From: CALZJC01 sp041574955 | Lineage (GTDB): Bacteria > Acidobacteriota > Thermoanaerobaculia > Multivoradales > JAHEKO01 | Reading direction: 5' to 3' | DNA: 11,748 bases | NCBI GenBank assembly: GCA_041574955.1 | Contig: JBFGNS010000130.1 | Span: 1 to 11,748 of the forward strand | Shown here: in pieces, positions 1 through 6,656 of the stretch | How positions within the stretch are numbered: the stretch's first letter is position 1 | How the letters are laid out: each line of letters opens with the position of its first letter | The notes under the pieces: generated by a model | Told to the model about the DNA's origin: nothing | What the model saw: the letters and a program-made list of their open reading frames with translations, nothing else | Databases searched by the model: none | Made by a program: the position numbers and the translations under genes

Positions 1-479
1 ACGTTGCTGTCGTTGAACCCCGGCGCCTCACCGCCGGCGCCGAAGAACACGATGGTCGAGCCCCAGTCGCGCCGGGTGCCGATCTTGAACTCGCCGTTGG
101 GGCTGTAGAGGTAGTCGTCCTCGAAGCCGTCGGCGTCCGTCACCTCGATCCGCCCGGGCGGGGTGAGCGACGGCAGCAGCTCGTAGCCGACCGGACGGGG
201 CGCCGCCACCTCGGTGCACTCCGCCGCCGCCGCCGGCAGACCCGCCGGCACGACGGCGGCCTGGTTGCCGACCACCGGCACGCGGGCCGCGGCGGTTGCC
301 ACCGCCGCCGAGCGCGACGGGACGGCGACCGTGGACGGCGACGCCTGGGGGGCGTCGAGAACCGGCGCGGCGGCGTGCAGGCCGGCCCGCTCCTGCCGCG
401 CCTCGAGCGCCGTCGGCCCACCATCCGAGGCCACCGCCGCGGCGAGGCCCGAAAGCACGACGAATGAAATGCTGCCCAT
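1..479 (-). CDS. Secreted protein of unknown function, N-terminal part only (runs off left edge)
   Basis: Reading leftward from an ATG at 479-477, a frame stays open to base 1, giving 159 residues with no stop, so the gene continues outside the window. The start has a good ribosome site (GAAGGGAG at 492-485, five bases before ATG). Residues 1-18 (MGSISFVVLSGLAAAVAS) are hydrophobic and resemble a signal peptide or anchor, although the usual basic n-region is missing. Residues about 20-95 form a low-complexity Ala/Pro/Val linker. From about residue 98 composition becomes ordinary and acidic/aromatic (PVGYELLPSL, DGFEDDYLYSPNGEFKIG, WGSTIVFFGAGG), which looks like the beginning of a folded extracellular domain. 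I do not recognise the family. The competing frames over this stretch are Arg-rich and look like shadows. Confidence 0.6.
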   Translation of the reverse strand, partial: MGSISFVVLSGLAAAVASDGGPTALEARQERAGLHAAAPVLDAPQASPSTVAVPSRSAAVATAAARVPVVGNQAAVVPAGLPAAAAECTEVAAPRPVGYELLPSLTPPGRIEVTDADGFEDDYLYSPNGEFKIGTRRDWGSTIVFFGAGGEAPGFNDSN

Positions 480-484
480 GAGAG

Positions 485-492
485 CTCCCTTC
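485..492 (-). promoter_or_regulatory. Ribosome binding site of the left-edge secreted protein
   Basis: On the minus strand GAAGGGAG lies five bases before the ATG at 479. It is one of the few clear Shine-Dalgarno sites in the window and fixes the start of the partial gene. Confidence 0.55.
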
Positions 493-524
493 CGACCGCG
501 GCAGGACTTCCAGAGGATCGCGAC

Positions 525-530
525 ATCCTA
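525..530 (-). promoter_or_regulatory. Putative -10 hexamer TAGGAT for the left-edge gene
   Basis: Minus-strand TAGGAT (context GGTAGGATG) sits 45 bases before the ATG at 479, which leaves room for a leader of roughly 35-40 bases carrying the ribosome site. It matches the TAGNNT hexamer seen before other units in this window. No convincing -35 is visible. The spacer 480-609 otherwise shows nothing recognisable. Confidence 0.4.
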
Positions 531-609
531 CCGCGGGACGCAAGTCGTCCACCAGCGCGGCCGGCCGCGGCCGCCGGCACCGCCCGCGGCGCCGGCTACG
601 AACCGCCGG

Positions 610-1227
610 TCACCACGGCCAGGGGCGCGAGACGTGGGCGTTGCCGCGCTCGGCGAAGCGCAGTGGCCAGGCGGCGGCGGCGCCGGCATAGTCCACTCCG
701 ATGCGCGGGCCGGTGGCGACCCGCTCGGCTGCCAGCGGCTCGCCCCGCGCCACCGCCAGCTCGCCCCGGTAGAGCGGCGCGCCGTCCAGCTCGCGTGCCA
801 CCGCCAGCGCCCGGCACAGCTTGCCCGGCCCGCCGGCCACCTCGCCCGGCCGCGGCTTGCGCTCGAGCCCGCGCGCCGTCGCCATCGCCGTCTCCCCCGC
901 CACCGGCTCGCCGGCCCTGAGCAGCACCGCCGAGCCGTCGCCGGCCTCGCCCGCCACCGCGTTCAGGCAGTGGTGCATGCCGTAGATAAGGTAGACGTAG
1001 GCGCAGCCGCCGGCGCGGTAGAGGCTCTCGTTGCGCGCGCTGCGCCGGCCGTTCCAGGCGTGGCTGGCGCGGTCCGGGATCCCCAGGTAGGCCTCGGTCT
1101 CGACGATCCGGAGAACCCGCCGCCCGTCCGGCAGCCGGCGCACCAGCCACCGCCCCAGCAGCTCCCGCGCCACGGTCTCGACCGGGCGGCGGAAGAACGA
1201 GCGCGGCAGCGGACGGAAGCGGCTCAT
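610..1227 (-). CDS. mpg: DNA-3-methyladenine glycosylase (AAG/MPG family)
   Basis: This 205-residue protein matches the AAG/MPG alkyladenine DNA glycosylase family, monofunctional enzymes that flip out alkylated or deaminated purines and start base excision repair. The family signature is clear: LPRSFF near the N-terminus, VETEAYLG at about residues 42-49, SHAWNG, RNESLY, and YVYLIYGMHHCLN at about 77-89. By motif spacing against human AAG (from memory), the catalytic Glu125, intercalating or base-contacting Tyr127, His136 and Tyr159, and Asn169 correspond to E45, Y47, H56, Y79 and N89, so all key residues are kept. GGPGKLCRAL is also typical. I chose the ATG at 1227 (MSRFRPLPRSFF) because conserved sequence begins there; an ATG at 1260 would add 11 unremarkable residues. 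Neither has a clear ribosome site. It follows the exporter gene by about 100 bases and may be co-transcribed with it. Confidence 0.93.
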   Translation of the reverse strand: MSRFRPLPRSFFRRPVETVARELLGRWLVRRLPDGRRVLRIVETEAYLGIPDRASHAWNGRRSARNESLYRAGGCAYVYLIYGMHHCLNAVAGEAGDGSAVLLRAGEPVAGETAMATARGLERKPRPGEVAGGPGKLCRALAVARELDGAPLYRGELAVARGEPLAAERVATGPRIGVDYAGAAAAWPLRFAERGNAHVSRPWPW

Positions 1228-1286
1228 CGGGTCGGGACACCGTGGCGGGGCCGTCAGCATCTCACGATCGACCGGCCGCGGGCACG

Positions 1287-1303
1287 GCGAAGCGCGGCTT
1301 CGC
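1287..1303. other. Short hairpin between exporter and glycosylase genes
   Basis: A perfect 7-base inverted repeat (GCGAAGC / GCTTCGC) with a 3-base loop lies in the gap between the exporter stop (1327) and the glycosylase start. On the minus strand it could attenuate or protect the transcript. No T-run follows, so it is not a convincing intrinsic terminator. Confidence 0.3.
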
Positions 1304-1326
1304 TAGCTCCGCCGCGCCGCCCCGGC

Positions 1327-2166
1327 TCAGCCGGAGCGCACGGCGACCAGTGCCGAGCCGACGATCAGCACCGCCGCCGCCGCCACCCAGGCCGTCGGCC
1401 GCTGGTCCTGGCTCGCCAGCAGCAGGAGCGTCGAGGCGAGCGGCGCGAGGAAGCTGAGCACGCCTATCTGGCGCGGGTCGCCGGTCTTCATCGCCCGGTC
1501 CCACAGGAAGAAGGCCGCGCCCAGCGGCCCGGCGCCGAGCAGCCCGATCAGCGCCAGGTCGCGCCCGGACAGTGTCGGCCACGGCTCGAGCGCGGCCGAG
1601 CAGATCAGCGACAGGAGGCCGGCCACAGCGCAGAAGCCGCCGACGGCGGCGGTCGGAAACGGCTTGGCCCGGCGCGTCAGGAGCGAGTAGCTGGCCCACA
1701 CGAAGGCCGAGCCCAGCGCCGCCAGGTACCCCCAGGGCCGGCCGCCCGGTGCGTCGGGCAGCCGGCCACCGGCGATCGCCAGCGCGGCGCCCGCGAAACC
1801 CGCCAGCGCCGCCACCAGGTGCACGGCACGCAGCCGCATGCCGGGCAGGAAGACCGGCGCCAGGACGACGATCAGCAGCGGCCACAGGTAGTTGACCAGG
1901 TTGGCCTCGACCGGAGGCGCGAGCCTGAGGGCGAGGAACAGCAGCAGGTGAAAGCCGAACAAACCGTAGACGCCGAGCGCCAGGGTCTTCGCCGGCACCC
2001 GCCAGCGGCGCGGATCGAAGCCCGAGAACGGCAACGCCAGCAGGCTGCCGACGGTCAGGCCCAGCCCGGTGAGCAGCAGCGGCGGCAGGTGGGCCAGCTC
2101 GACCCCGAGCGTGGCGAGCGTCGACCACAGGGCGACGGCGCCGAGCGCGTAGGCGTTGGGCGGCAC
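1327..2166 (-). CDS. EamA/DMT-superfamily exporter, resembling YddG aromatic amino-acid exporters
   Basis: This 279-residue, very hydrophobic protein has the layout of the drug/metabolite transporter superfamily: two EamA repeats of about five membrane helices each, with short loops (for example DPRRWR about 51-56, GRLPDAPGG about 134-142, LTRRAKPFP mid-protein). The segment VEANLVNYLWPLLIV (about 86-100) resembles the NYLWP motif of YddG-type exporters, which supports an amino-acid or metabolite exporter at the cytoplasmic membrane; the substrate is inferred only. The start is GTG at 2166-2164, and an in-frame TAG lies only four codons upstream, so a longer form is impossible. No ribosome site stands at normal distance. 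Instead a TAGAGT hexamer lies six bases before GTG, suggesting a leaderless transcript, and the start codon lies in one arm of an inverted repeat. The glycosylase gene follows. Confidence 0.9.
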   Translation of the reverse strand: MPPNAYALGAVALWSTLATLGVELAHLPPLLLTGLGLTVGSLLALPFSGFDPRRWRVPAKTLALGVYGLFGFHLLLFLALRLAPPVEANLVNYLWPLLIVVLAPVFLPGMRLRAVHLVAALAGFAGAALAIAGGRLPDAPGGRPWGYLAALGSAFVWASYSLLTRRAKPFPTAAVGGFCAVAGLLSLICSAALEPWPTLSGRDLALIGLLGAGPLGAAFFLWDRAMKTGDPRQIGVLSFLAPLASTLLLLASQDQRPTAWVAAAAVLIVGSALVAVRSG

Positions 2167-2201
2167 CGTGCCACTCTAGCCTGACCTTCTCACGGTGCCG
2201 C
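2160..2201. promoter_or_regulatory. Inverted repeat across the exporter start codon
   Basis: CGGCACCGTG (2161-2170) and CACGGTGCCG (2191-2200) are perfect reverse complements separated by 20 bases, and 2160/2201 add one more pair (11 pairs). The arm at 2160-2170 includes the exporter GTG start codon (2166-2164) and the loop contains its -10-like TAGAGT. It may be an operator dyad or, if transcription starts upstream, an RNA hairpin masking the start. Function is inferred; GC-rich DNA produces such dyads by chance fairly often. Confidence 0.4.
2173..2178 (-). promoter_or_regulatory. Putative -10 hexamer TAGAGT for the exporter gene
   Basis: Minus-strand GCTAGAGT ends six bases before the GTG start at 2166, the normal distance between a -10 box and a transcription start. 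This predicts a leaderless mRNA beginning at or next to the start codon. The same octamer precedes the ferredoxin gene. Confidence 0.5.
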
Positions 2202-2338
2202 TGCGGCGCGTGAGGATGCGCCTGAATCTCCACGACTTGCCTGGTCCGGGCATCCTCGACGTAGCTCGGGTACGCCTGCAAATGCCCTCCGGCGGTAGGT
2301 CCCGGATCTTCAGGCACCTGCCGCCGCTCGCCGAGCGG
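2202..2338. other. Structured, unexplained spacer with several inverted repeats
   Basis: This stretch between the divergent exporter and beta-helix genes is less GC-rich than its surroundings and has no convincing gene; short frames on both strands lack ribosome sites and family resemblance. It carries GAGGATGC (2212-2219) with GCATCCTC (2250-2257), GCCTGAA (2220-2226) with TTCAGGC (2309-2315), GGGCAT (2248-2253) with ATGCCC (2282-2287), and an 11-pair stem 2290-2300 with 2316-2326 containing one G-T pair and a 15-base loop. It may be a palindromic repeat element, an operator cluster or a structured RNA; the sequence alone does not decide. Confidence 0.4.
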
Positions 2339-2374
2339 CTCGGGGAGAAGGCCGGGCTAGCGCGCCGCCGCCGG

Positions 2375-2380
2375 TAGAAT
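2375..2380 (+). promoter_or_regulatory. Putative -10 hexamer TAGAAT for the beta-helix gene
   Basis: TAGAAT (context CGGTAGAATCGG) ends eight bases before the ATG at 2389. That spacing would put the transcription start at or within a base or two of the ATG. No Shine-Dalgarno sequence is present in between, consistent with leaderless translation. Confidence 0.5.
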
Positions 2381-2388
2381 CGGGCAGC

Positions 2389-3084
2389 ATGCCCACCGCC
2401 GCCCTGCCGCCGCTGTTCGCCGACCTGCCGGCCGAGCTGGCGGAGCTGGTCGACCCGCAGGCGCCGTGGGTGGTGCTCGGCGAGCCGCTCGACCGGCTGC
2501 TCGCCGGCCTGCCGTCGTCGGCCCTCGACGGCCGGCTGGACCCTGGCGCCCGGCTGCTAGGCGACGGCATCGTGATCGGGCGTGGCAGCCGCGTCCACAG
2601 CGGCGCGGTGATCGAGGGGCCGGCGTGGATCGGCCGCGACGTCGATATCCGGCCCGGCGCCTACGTACGGGGCGGCGTGTGGCTCGGTGACGGCGCGATC
2701 GTCGGCGCCTCGAGCGAGATCAAGCGCGCCGTGCTGCTGCCGGGTGCGCGCGCGCCGCATCTGAACTACGTCGGCGATTCGCTGCTCGGCCGCGAGGTCA
2801 ACCTCGGCGCCGGTACGGTGCTGGCCAACTTCCGGCACGACGGCCGGGCGATCGAGATCCCGCTCGGCGATGGCGGACGGCTGCCCACCGGCCGGCGCAA
2901 GCTGGGGGCGATCCTGGGCGACGGCGTCAAGACCGGCTGCAACGCGGTCCTCCACCCCGGCACCGTGGTCGGCCGCGGCACCCGGATCTACCCGGGCGTC
3001 CAGCTGCGCTCCGGCGTCTACCGCGAAGAGCTGATCGTCAAGCTGGTCCAGGAGCAGATCGAGGTTGCGCAGCGCCGCGACTGA
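2389..3084 (+). CDS. Stand-alone GlmU-like left-handed beta-helix acyltransferase domain protein
   Basis: This 231-residue protein is built from hexapeptide repeats ([LIV]-G-x-x-x-x pattern, about residues 50-210: IVIGRGSRVH, WIGRDVDIRPG, VWLGDGAIVG, VVGRGTRIYPG), forming a left-handed beta-helix. It resembles the C-terminal acetyltransferase part of GlmU, especially the archaeal-type form (PHLNYVGDSLLG, VNLGAGTVLANFRHDG, TGRRKLGAILGDGVKTGCN). By motif comparison with E. coli GlmU from memory, R88, K112, H124 (catalytic base position), Y127 and N147 match R333, K351, H363, Y366 and N386, while the K392 position is Arg (R153). The N-terminal nucleotidyltransferase domain is absent; residues 1-45 are a short unrelated lead-in. 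It could acylate an amino-sugar phosphate or be a regulatory paralogue; the substrate is unknown. Its 3' end lies 20 bases from the convergent dacB. Confidence 0.85.
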   Translation: MPTAALPPLFADLPAELAELVDPQAPWVVLGEPLDRLLAGLPSSALDGRLDPGARLLGDGIVIGRGSRVHSGAVIEGPAWIGRDVDIRPGAYVRGGVWLGDGAIVGASSEIKRAVLLPGARAPHLNYVGDSLLGREVNLGAGTVLANFRHDGRAIEIPLGDGGRLPTGRRKLGAILGDGVKTGCNAVLHPGTVVGRGTRIYPGVQLRSGVYREELIVKLVQEQIEVAQRRD

Positions 3085-3104
3085 CGACCGGGCGCCGGCA
3101 GGAC

Positions 3105-4625
3105 TCAGCCGAGATCGATCAGCACGCGCACGATGCGGTCCTGGGCGCGTTGCGCGCGGCCGCGGCCACGGATGTCGTTCATCAGGATCGAGAAGGCGTA
3201 CAGCCGTCCGGACGACGCCTTGGCGTAGCCCGATAGCGTCGACACACCGCGCAGCGAGCCGGTCTTGGCGAAGACGTTGCCGCGGTACGGCAACTCCGCC
3301 AGCCGGTGCTCCCAGCGCTGCCCCGGCTCGCCGCTGTGCGGCAGCGACAGGACGAACTCGCGTGCCAGCGGGCTGCTGGCCATCGCTGCCAGCAGCCGGG
3401 TCAGCTGGCGCGGTGCCATCCGGTTGTGGCGGCTCATGCCGGAGCCGTCGGCCAGCCGGTAGCTGCCGGGCGGGATGCCGGTCGCGGCGAGGAACTCCTC
3501 CAGCACCCTGAGCCCGGCCGGCCAGCTGCCCTCGCCGCAACGCTCGGCGCCCAGCAGCTTGGTGAGACTCTCGGCGTACAGGTTCTGGCTGCGCTTGAGC
3601 AGCACCTCGAGAGTGCTCAGCAGGTCGCTGCGGTGCACCGCCACCGGCCGCCAGGCGCCGTCCGCCAGCGACGGCGGCGGCAGCCTTGCGACCGGCCGCA
3701 TCTCGCCACTGACCGGGATGCCCTCCTCGGCCAGCGCCTTGCGCAGCGCGGCGCCGAAGTAGGCCAGGGGGTCGGCCACCGCCACCCACGACTCGACCGG
3801 CCCGGCGCGGCGGAACACCGCCCCTCCGATCCACAGCCGGTGGCTGCCGTCCAGCCGCTCGATGGCCACCTGGTGGCGGCGGCTGGAGGCGGTGGTGGAG
3901 GCCTGGTTGTGGACCTCGAACAGCTCCAGATCGGGCACCGTCTCGACGCGCGACGGGCGCCCCGGCGCCGAGCCGGGCGACACTCGCACCAGCACGCAGT
4001 TGTCGTTGAACGCCAGCGCGCTGACCGGCGCCTCGTACCAGCGAGACAGCTGGTCGCGCGGCCAGTCGGGGTGCACCTCGGGCGGCTCGAACAGCCCGTG
4101 CACCAGGTAGACGTCGCCGTCGACGGCGGCGACGCCGCGGCCCGCCAGCGCCGCCGCCCAGCCACGGAACACCGCCAGCGAGTCGCCGTCGTGGAAGCGG
4201 CCCGAGATGTTGGGGTCGCCGCCGCCGATCACCGCCAGGTCGCCCAGCAGCCGACCGTCCACCACCTCGCCGCGCGCCACCACCCGGGTCTCGAGCAGAT
4301 GACCCGGACCGAGCAGCTCGAGCGCCGCGGCGGCGGTCACCAGCTTGACGTTGGAGGCCACGATGCGCGGCCGGTCGGCCTCGCGCTCGAGCACCGTGCG
4401 GCCGCTGGCCAGCTCCACCACATGCACGCCGAGCTCACCCGCCGCGCCGGTCGCCGCCGACACCGCCGCCTCGAGCTCGGAGGCCAGGCTCTCGCCGGAG
4501 GCGGCGGCCGGTGCCGGCAGCGCGGCCGGCAGCGCGGCCAGCAGCGCGGCCAGCAGCGCGCTCGGCGCGGCACGGCGGGCCGCGCGCTCCAGGGGGCCCG
4601 CAGAAAGCAGCCGGCTAGCGGCCAC
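3105..4625 (-). CDS. dacB: D-alanyl-D-alanine carboxypeptidase/endopeptidase, PBP4 type (peptidase family S13)
   Basis: This protein of about 506 residues matches penicillin-binding protein 4, a periplasmic DD-carboxypeptidase/endopeptidase that trims or cleaves peptidoglycan cross-links. All three active-site motifs are present (numbered from the GTG start): S91-N-V-K94 with the nucleophile serine, S346-Q-N348, and K454-T-G. LADGSGMSRHN before the KTG motif is also characteristic. The long insert between SxxK and SxN fits the S13 family. A signal peptide is visible: several Arg, then an Ala/Leu core (SALLAALLAALPAALP) ending PAPAAAS. The start is uncertain. GTG at 4625 follows GAGGG closely and overlaps hflC by 11 bases; ATG at 4655 would add 10 residues, overlap by 41 bases, and has no ribosome site. 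The gene is the last of an hflK-hflC-dacB unit and is probably translationally coupled. Confidence 0.93.
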   Translation of the reverse strand: MAASRLLSAGPLERAARRAAPSALLAALLAALPAALPAPAAASGESLASELEAAVSAATGAAGELGVHVVELASGRTVLEREADRPRIVASNVKLVTAAAALELLGPGHLLETRVVARGEVVDGRLLGDLAVIGGGDPNISGRFHDGDSLAVFRGWAAALAGRGVAAVDGDVYLVHGLFEPPEVHPDWPRDQLSRWYEAPVSALAFNDNCVLVRVSPGSAPGRPSRVETVPDLELFEVHNQASTTASSRRHQVAIERLDGSHRLWIGGAVFRRAGPVESWVAVADPLAYFGAALRKALAEEGIPVSGEMRPVARLPPPSLADGAWRPVAVHRSDLLSTLEVLLKRSQNLYAESLTKLLGAERCGEGSWPAGLRVLEEFLAATGIPPGSYRLADGSGMSRHNRMAPRQLTRLLAAMASSPLAREFVLSLPHSGEPGQRWEHRLAELPYRGNVFAKTGSLRGVSTLSGYAKASSGRLYAFSILMNDIRGRGRAQRAQDRIVRVLIDLG

Positions 4626-5553
4626 TTCCCTCGAGGAAGCGGTAGAACTCGCCATCGGTGGAGAGCAGGATCGAGGTCTCCGGGCTGGCCGTCGACTTCA
4701 GGGTCTCCATCGACTTGAGGAACTCGTAGAACTGGCGGGCGTCGGCCGAGCGGTTGTAGGCGGCGGCGTAGATGCCGGTCGCCTCGGCGTCGGCCTTGCC
4801 GCGGATCTCTTCGGCGGTGCGGAACGCCTCCGACTCGATCCGTTTGAGCTCGCGCTCCATCTCGCCGCGGATGCGGGCCGATTCGCCCTCGCCCTCGGAG
4901 CGGAAGCGGTCGGCGATGCGGGCGCGCTCGGCGATCATCCGGTCGTAGACCTTCTCCTGCACCTCTTCGACGTAGTTGATGCGCTTGAACTGGACGTCGA
5001 GGATCTCGATACCGAGGTCCTGGGTGCGGCTCTGGGCGGCGGCGAAGATCTCCTGGCGGATCTTCTCGCGGCCGTACACGATCGGCTCCAGCAGCTCGCT
5101 GTCCTCCGCCTGCGACTCGTCCTGCGAGGGCGTGCGGTTGCTGGTCCTCACCAGCTCCACCAGGTCGTGGTTGGCGATGGCGTTGCGGGTCTCACCGTCG
5201 AGGATGTCGTCGAGCCGGCTCTGTGCACCGCGCTCGTCGCCGAAGCGCTCGAAGAAGCGCAGCGGCTCGGAGATCCGCCAGCGGGCGTAGGTGTCCACCC
5301 AGATAAACCGCTTGTCCTTGGTGGGCAGCTCGTTGGCCTTGCCGTCCCACTCCAGGAACCGCTTGTCGAAGCGGTGCACCTTGCGGATGATCGGGTACTT
5401 GAAGTGCAGGCCGGGCTGGTCGATCGGATTGCCAACCGGCTTTCCGAACTGGGTGATGATCACCTGCTCGGTCTCGAACACCACGTAGGCGACGCCGCTG
5501 ACCAGCAGAACCGCCGCCAGCGCCAGCAGCACGAGGAAGATCCTGGCCATCAC
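4615..5553 (-). CDS. hflC: HflC, SPFH/band-7 membrane protease modulator
   Basis: This protein of 311-312 residues is HflC, partner of HflK. In E. coli the HflKC complex forms a large membrane cage around the AAA protease FtsH and restrains its activity. Residues about 4-26 form one transmembrane helix (RIFLVLLALAAVLLVSGVAYVV). FETEQVIITQFGKPVG and PGLHFKYPII mark the start of the SPFH domain, WVDTYARWRISEPLRFF lies mid-domain, and the C-terminal half is a charged, Ala/Glu-rich coiled-coil (DRMIAERARIADRFRSEGEG, then KADAEATGIYAAAYNRSADA). FYEFLKSMETLK near the end is typical. Length is close to E. coli HflC (334). The start is either GTG at 5553, overlapping the hflK stop as GTGA, or ATG at 5550 as TGATG; both imply coupling to hflK. 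The 3' end overlaps dacB. Confidence 0.96.
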   Translation of the reverse strand: MMARIFLVLLALAAVLLVSGVAYVVFETEQVIITQFGKPVGNPIDQPGLHFKYPIIRKVHRFDKRFLEWDGKANELPTKDKRFIWVDTYARWRISEPLRFFERFGDERGAQSRLDDILDGETRNAIANHDLVELVRTSNRTPSQDESQAEDSELLEPIVYGREKIRQEIFAAAQSRTQDLGIEILDVQFKRINYVEEVQEKVYDRMIAERARIADRFRSEGEGESARIRGEMERELKRIESEAFRTAEEIRGKADAEATGIYAAAYNRSADARQFYEFLKSMETLKSTASPETSILLSTDGEFYRFLEGSGR

Positions 5554-6563
5554 TCGGGCTTGGCCTCCAGCCGTACCCCGTCGAAGTTGAGCAGCGGCAG
5601 CACGCCCTCGACCGAATCGTCCACCACGATCTTGCGCCCCAGCTTGGGCAGCAGCTCGTTCATGGTCTCGAGGTAGATCCTCTTGCGGGTCACCTCCGGC
5701 GCCTTGCGGTACTCCTCGTAGACCGAGGTGAAGCGCGCCGCCTCACCCTCGGCCCGGTTCACCCGGTTCAAGGCGTAGCCCTCGGCCTCCTGGATCGCCT
5801 GCTGCGCCCGGCCGCGGGCGCGCGGAATCACCTTGTTGTACTCCGACTGCGCCTGGTTGATCAGCTTCTCGCGCTCCTGCTGGGCCTGGTTGACGGCGTT
5901 GAACGAGGGCTTGACGCGGTCCGGCGGGTTGACGTCCTGCAGCACCACCTGATCGATCTTGATGCCGTTCTCGTACTGGTTGCACAGCTCCTGGAGCTTC
6001 TGCTCGACCAGGTCGGCGACCTCCTGGCGGCCCACCGTCAGCACCTCGTTGACCGTGCGGTCGCCCACCACCTCACGCATCACCGCCTCGCTCATGTCGC
6101 GCAGCGTCTCCTGCACGTTGCGCACCCGGAACAGGAACTTGTACGGCTCGGCGATGCGGTACTGCACCACCCACTCGACCAGCGCCGCGTTGAGGTCGCC
6201 GGTGAGCATGTTGGACTCGCCCAGGGTGTCGCGGCTATTGCGGTCGAACTCGGTCCGCACCCCGGCGCGCAGGGTGCGGAAGCCGAACTCCTCCTTGAGC
6301 TGGCGCTGCACCGGGACCTTGGTGACCCGCTCGATGCCCAGCGGCAGCTTGAAGTTCAAGCCCGGCTTGGTGGTCTCGGTGTACTTGCCGAACCGCAGCT
6401 CGATGCCGACCTCCTCCGGATCCACCGTGTAGAAGCTGCTGAACACAACCCACACGGCCAGGATCCCGAGCAGCAGCGCCCGCAGGCCGCCGGCCGGCAG
6501 CTTGGGCATCTGCGGCAGCTTGGGGAAGTCGATGACGGTCTTGGGGGGGTCGCCGATCGGCAT
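5550..6563 (-). CDS. hflK: HflK, SPFH/band-7 membrane protease modulator
   Basis: This 337-residue protein is HflK, which pairs with HflC to form the FtsH-regulating membrane complex. A short Pro/Lys-rich cytoplasmic N-terminus (about residues 1-25, with FPKLPQMPKLP) precedes one transmembrane helix at about 28-45 (LRALLLGILAVWVVFSSF). The SPFH domain begins at YTVDPEEVGIELRFGKY and includes PGLNFKLPLGIE and VEWVVQYRI. A long helical, charged region follows (NQAQQEREKLINQAQSEYNK, then RARGRAQQAIQEAEGYALN). It is shorter than E. coli HflK (419) mainly because the Gly-rich N-terminal extension is missing. The start ATG at 6563 has GAGGT six bases upstream. It is the first gene of the leftward unit, and its stop overlaps the hflC start. 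Confidence 0.96.
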   Translation of the reverse strand: MPIGDPPKTVIDFPKLPQMPKLPAGGLRALLLGILAVWVVFSSFYTVDPEEVGIELRFGKYTETTKPGLNFKLPLGIERVTKVPVQRQLKEEFGFRTLRAGVRTEFDRNSRDTLGESNMLTGDLNAALVEWVVQYRIAEPYKFLFRVRNVQETLRDMSEAVMREVVGDRTVNEVLTVGRQEVADLVEQKLQELCNQYENGIKIDQVVLQDVNPPDRVKPSFNAVNQAQQEREKLINQAQSEYNKVIPRARGRAQQAIQEAEGYALNRVNRAEGEAARFTSVYEEYRKAPEVTRKRIYLETMNELLPKLGRKIVVDDSVEGVLPLLNFDGVRLEAKPE

Positions 6564-6569
6564 GACAGG

Positions 6570-6580
6570 ACCTCAGGCTA
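6570..6580 (-). promoter_or_regulatory. Upstream signals of hflK: TAGCCT hexamer directly followed by GAGGT ribosome site
   Basis: On the minus strand a TAGCCT hexamer (6580-6575) is followed immediately by GAGGT (6574-6570), then six bases and the hflK ATG. GAGGT is a plausible ribosome site. If the hexamer were the active -10 box, transcription would start inside or after GAGGT. So either the real promoter lies further upstream in the spacer or the hexamer is fortuitous. Confidence 0.35.
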
Positions 6581-6656
6581 TCCCAGGCGGGGGGCGGGTG
6601 CAATTCGCGGCCCGAGATCCGGCCACAGGACAGCCTACCGCTCCCACCAAAGCCCC

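Noticed and set aside
214..2184. 656-codon open frame on the plus strand
   Set aside because: It lies antisense to the glycosylase and exporter genes, is dominated by Arg/Ala/Pro/Gln, has no family resemblance, and is explained by GC-rich codons read on the opposite strand.
1262..2317. 351-codon minus frame overlapping the exporter, including the spacer at 2170-2317
   Set aside because: Most of it is a shifted frame of the exporter. The part in the spacer has no ribosome site and no recognisable similarity.
2195..2377. 60-codon plus frame in the spacer before the beta-helix gene
   Set aside because: It begins inside the inverted repeat, has no ribosome site, ends in poly-Arg codons and overlaps the structured spacer; there is no sign of coding selection.
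2557..3834. 425-codon minus frame across the beta-helix gene and dacB
   Set aside because: It is a shadow of two clearly identified genes and its composition is repetitive Arg/Ala/Gly.
3306..5676. Long plus-strand frames of 470 and 443 codons over dacB and hflC
   Set aside because: They are antisense to confident genes, with His/Arg/Gln-rich or Leu/Glu/Asp-rich shadow composition and no domains.
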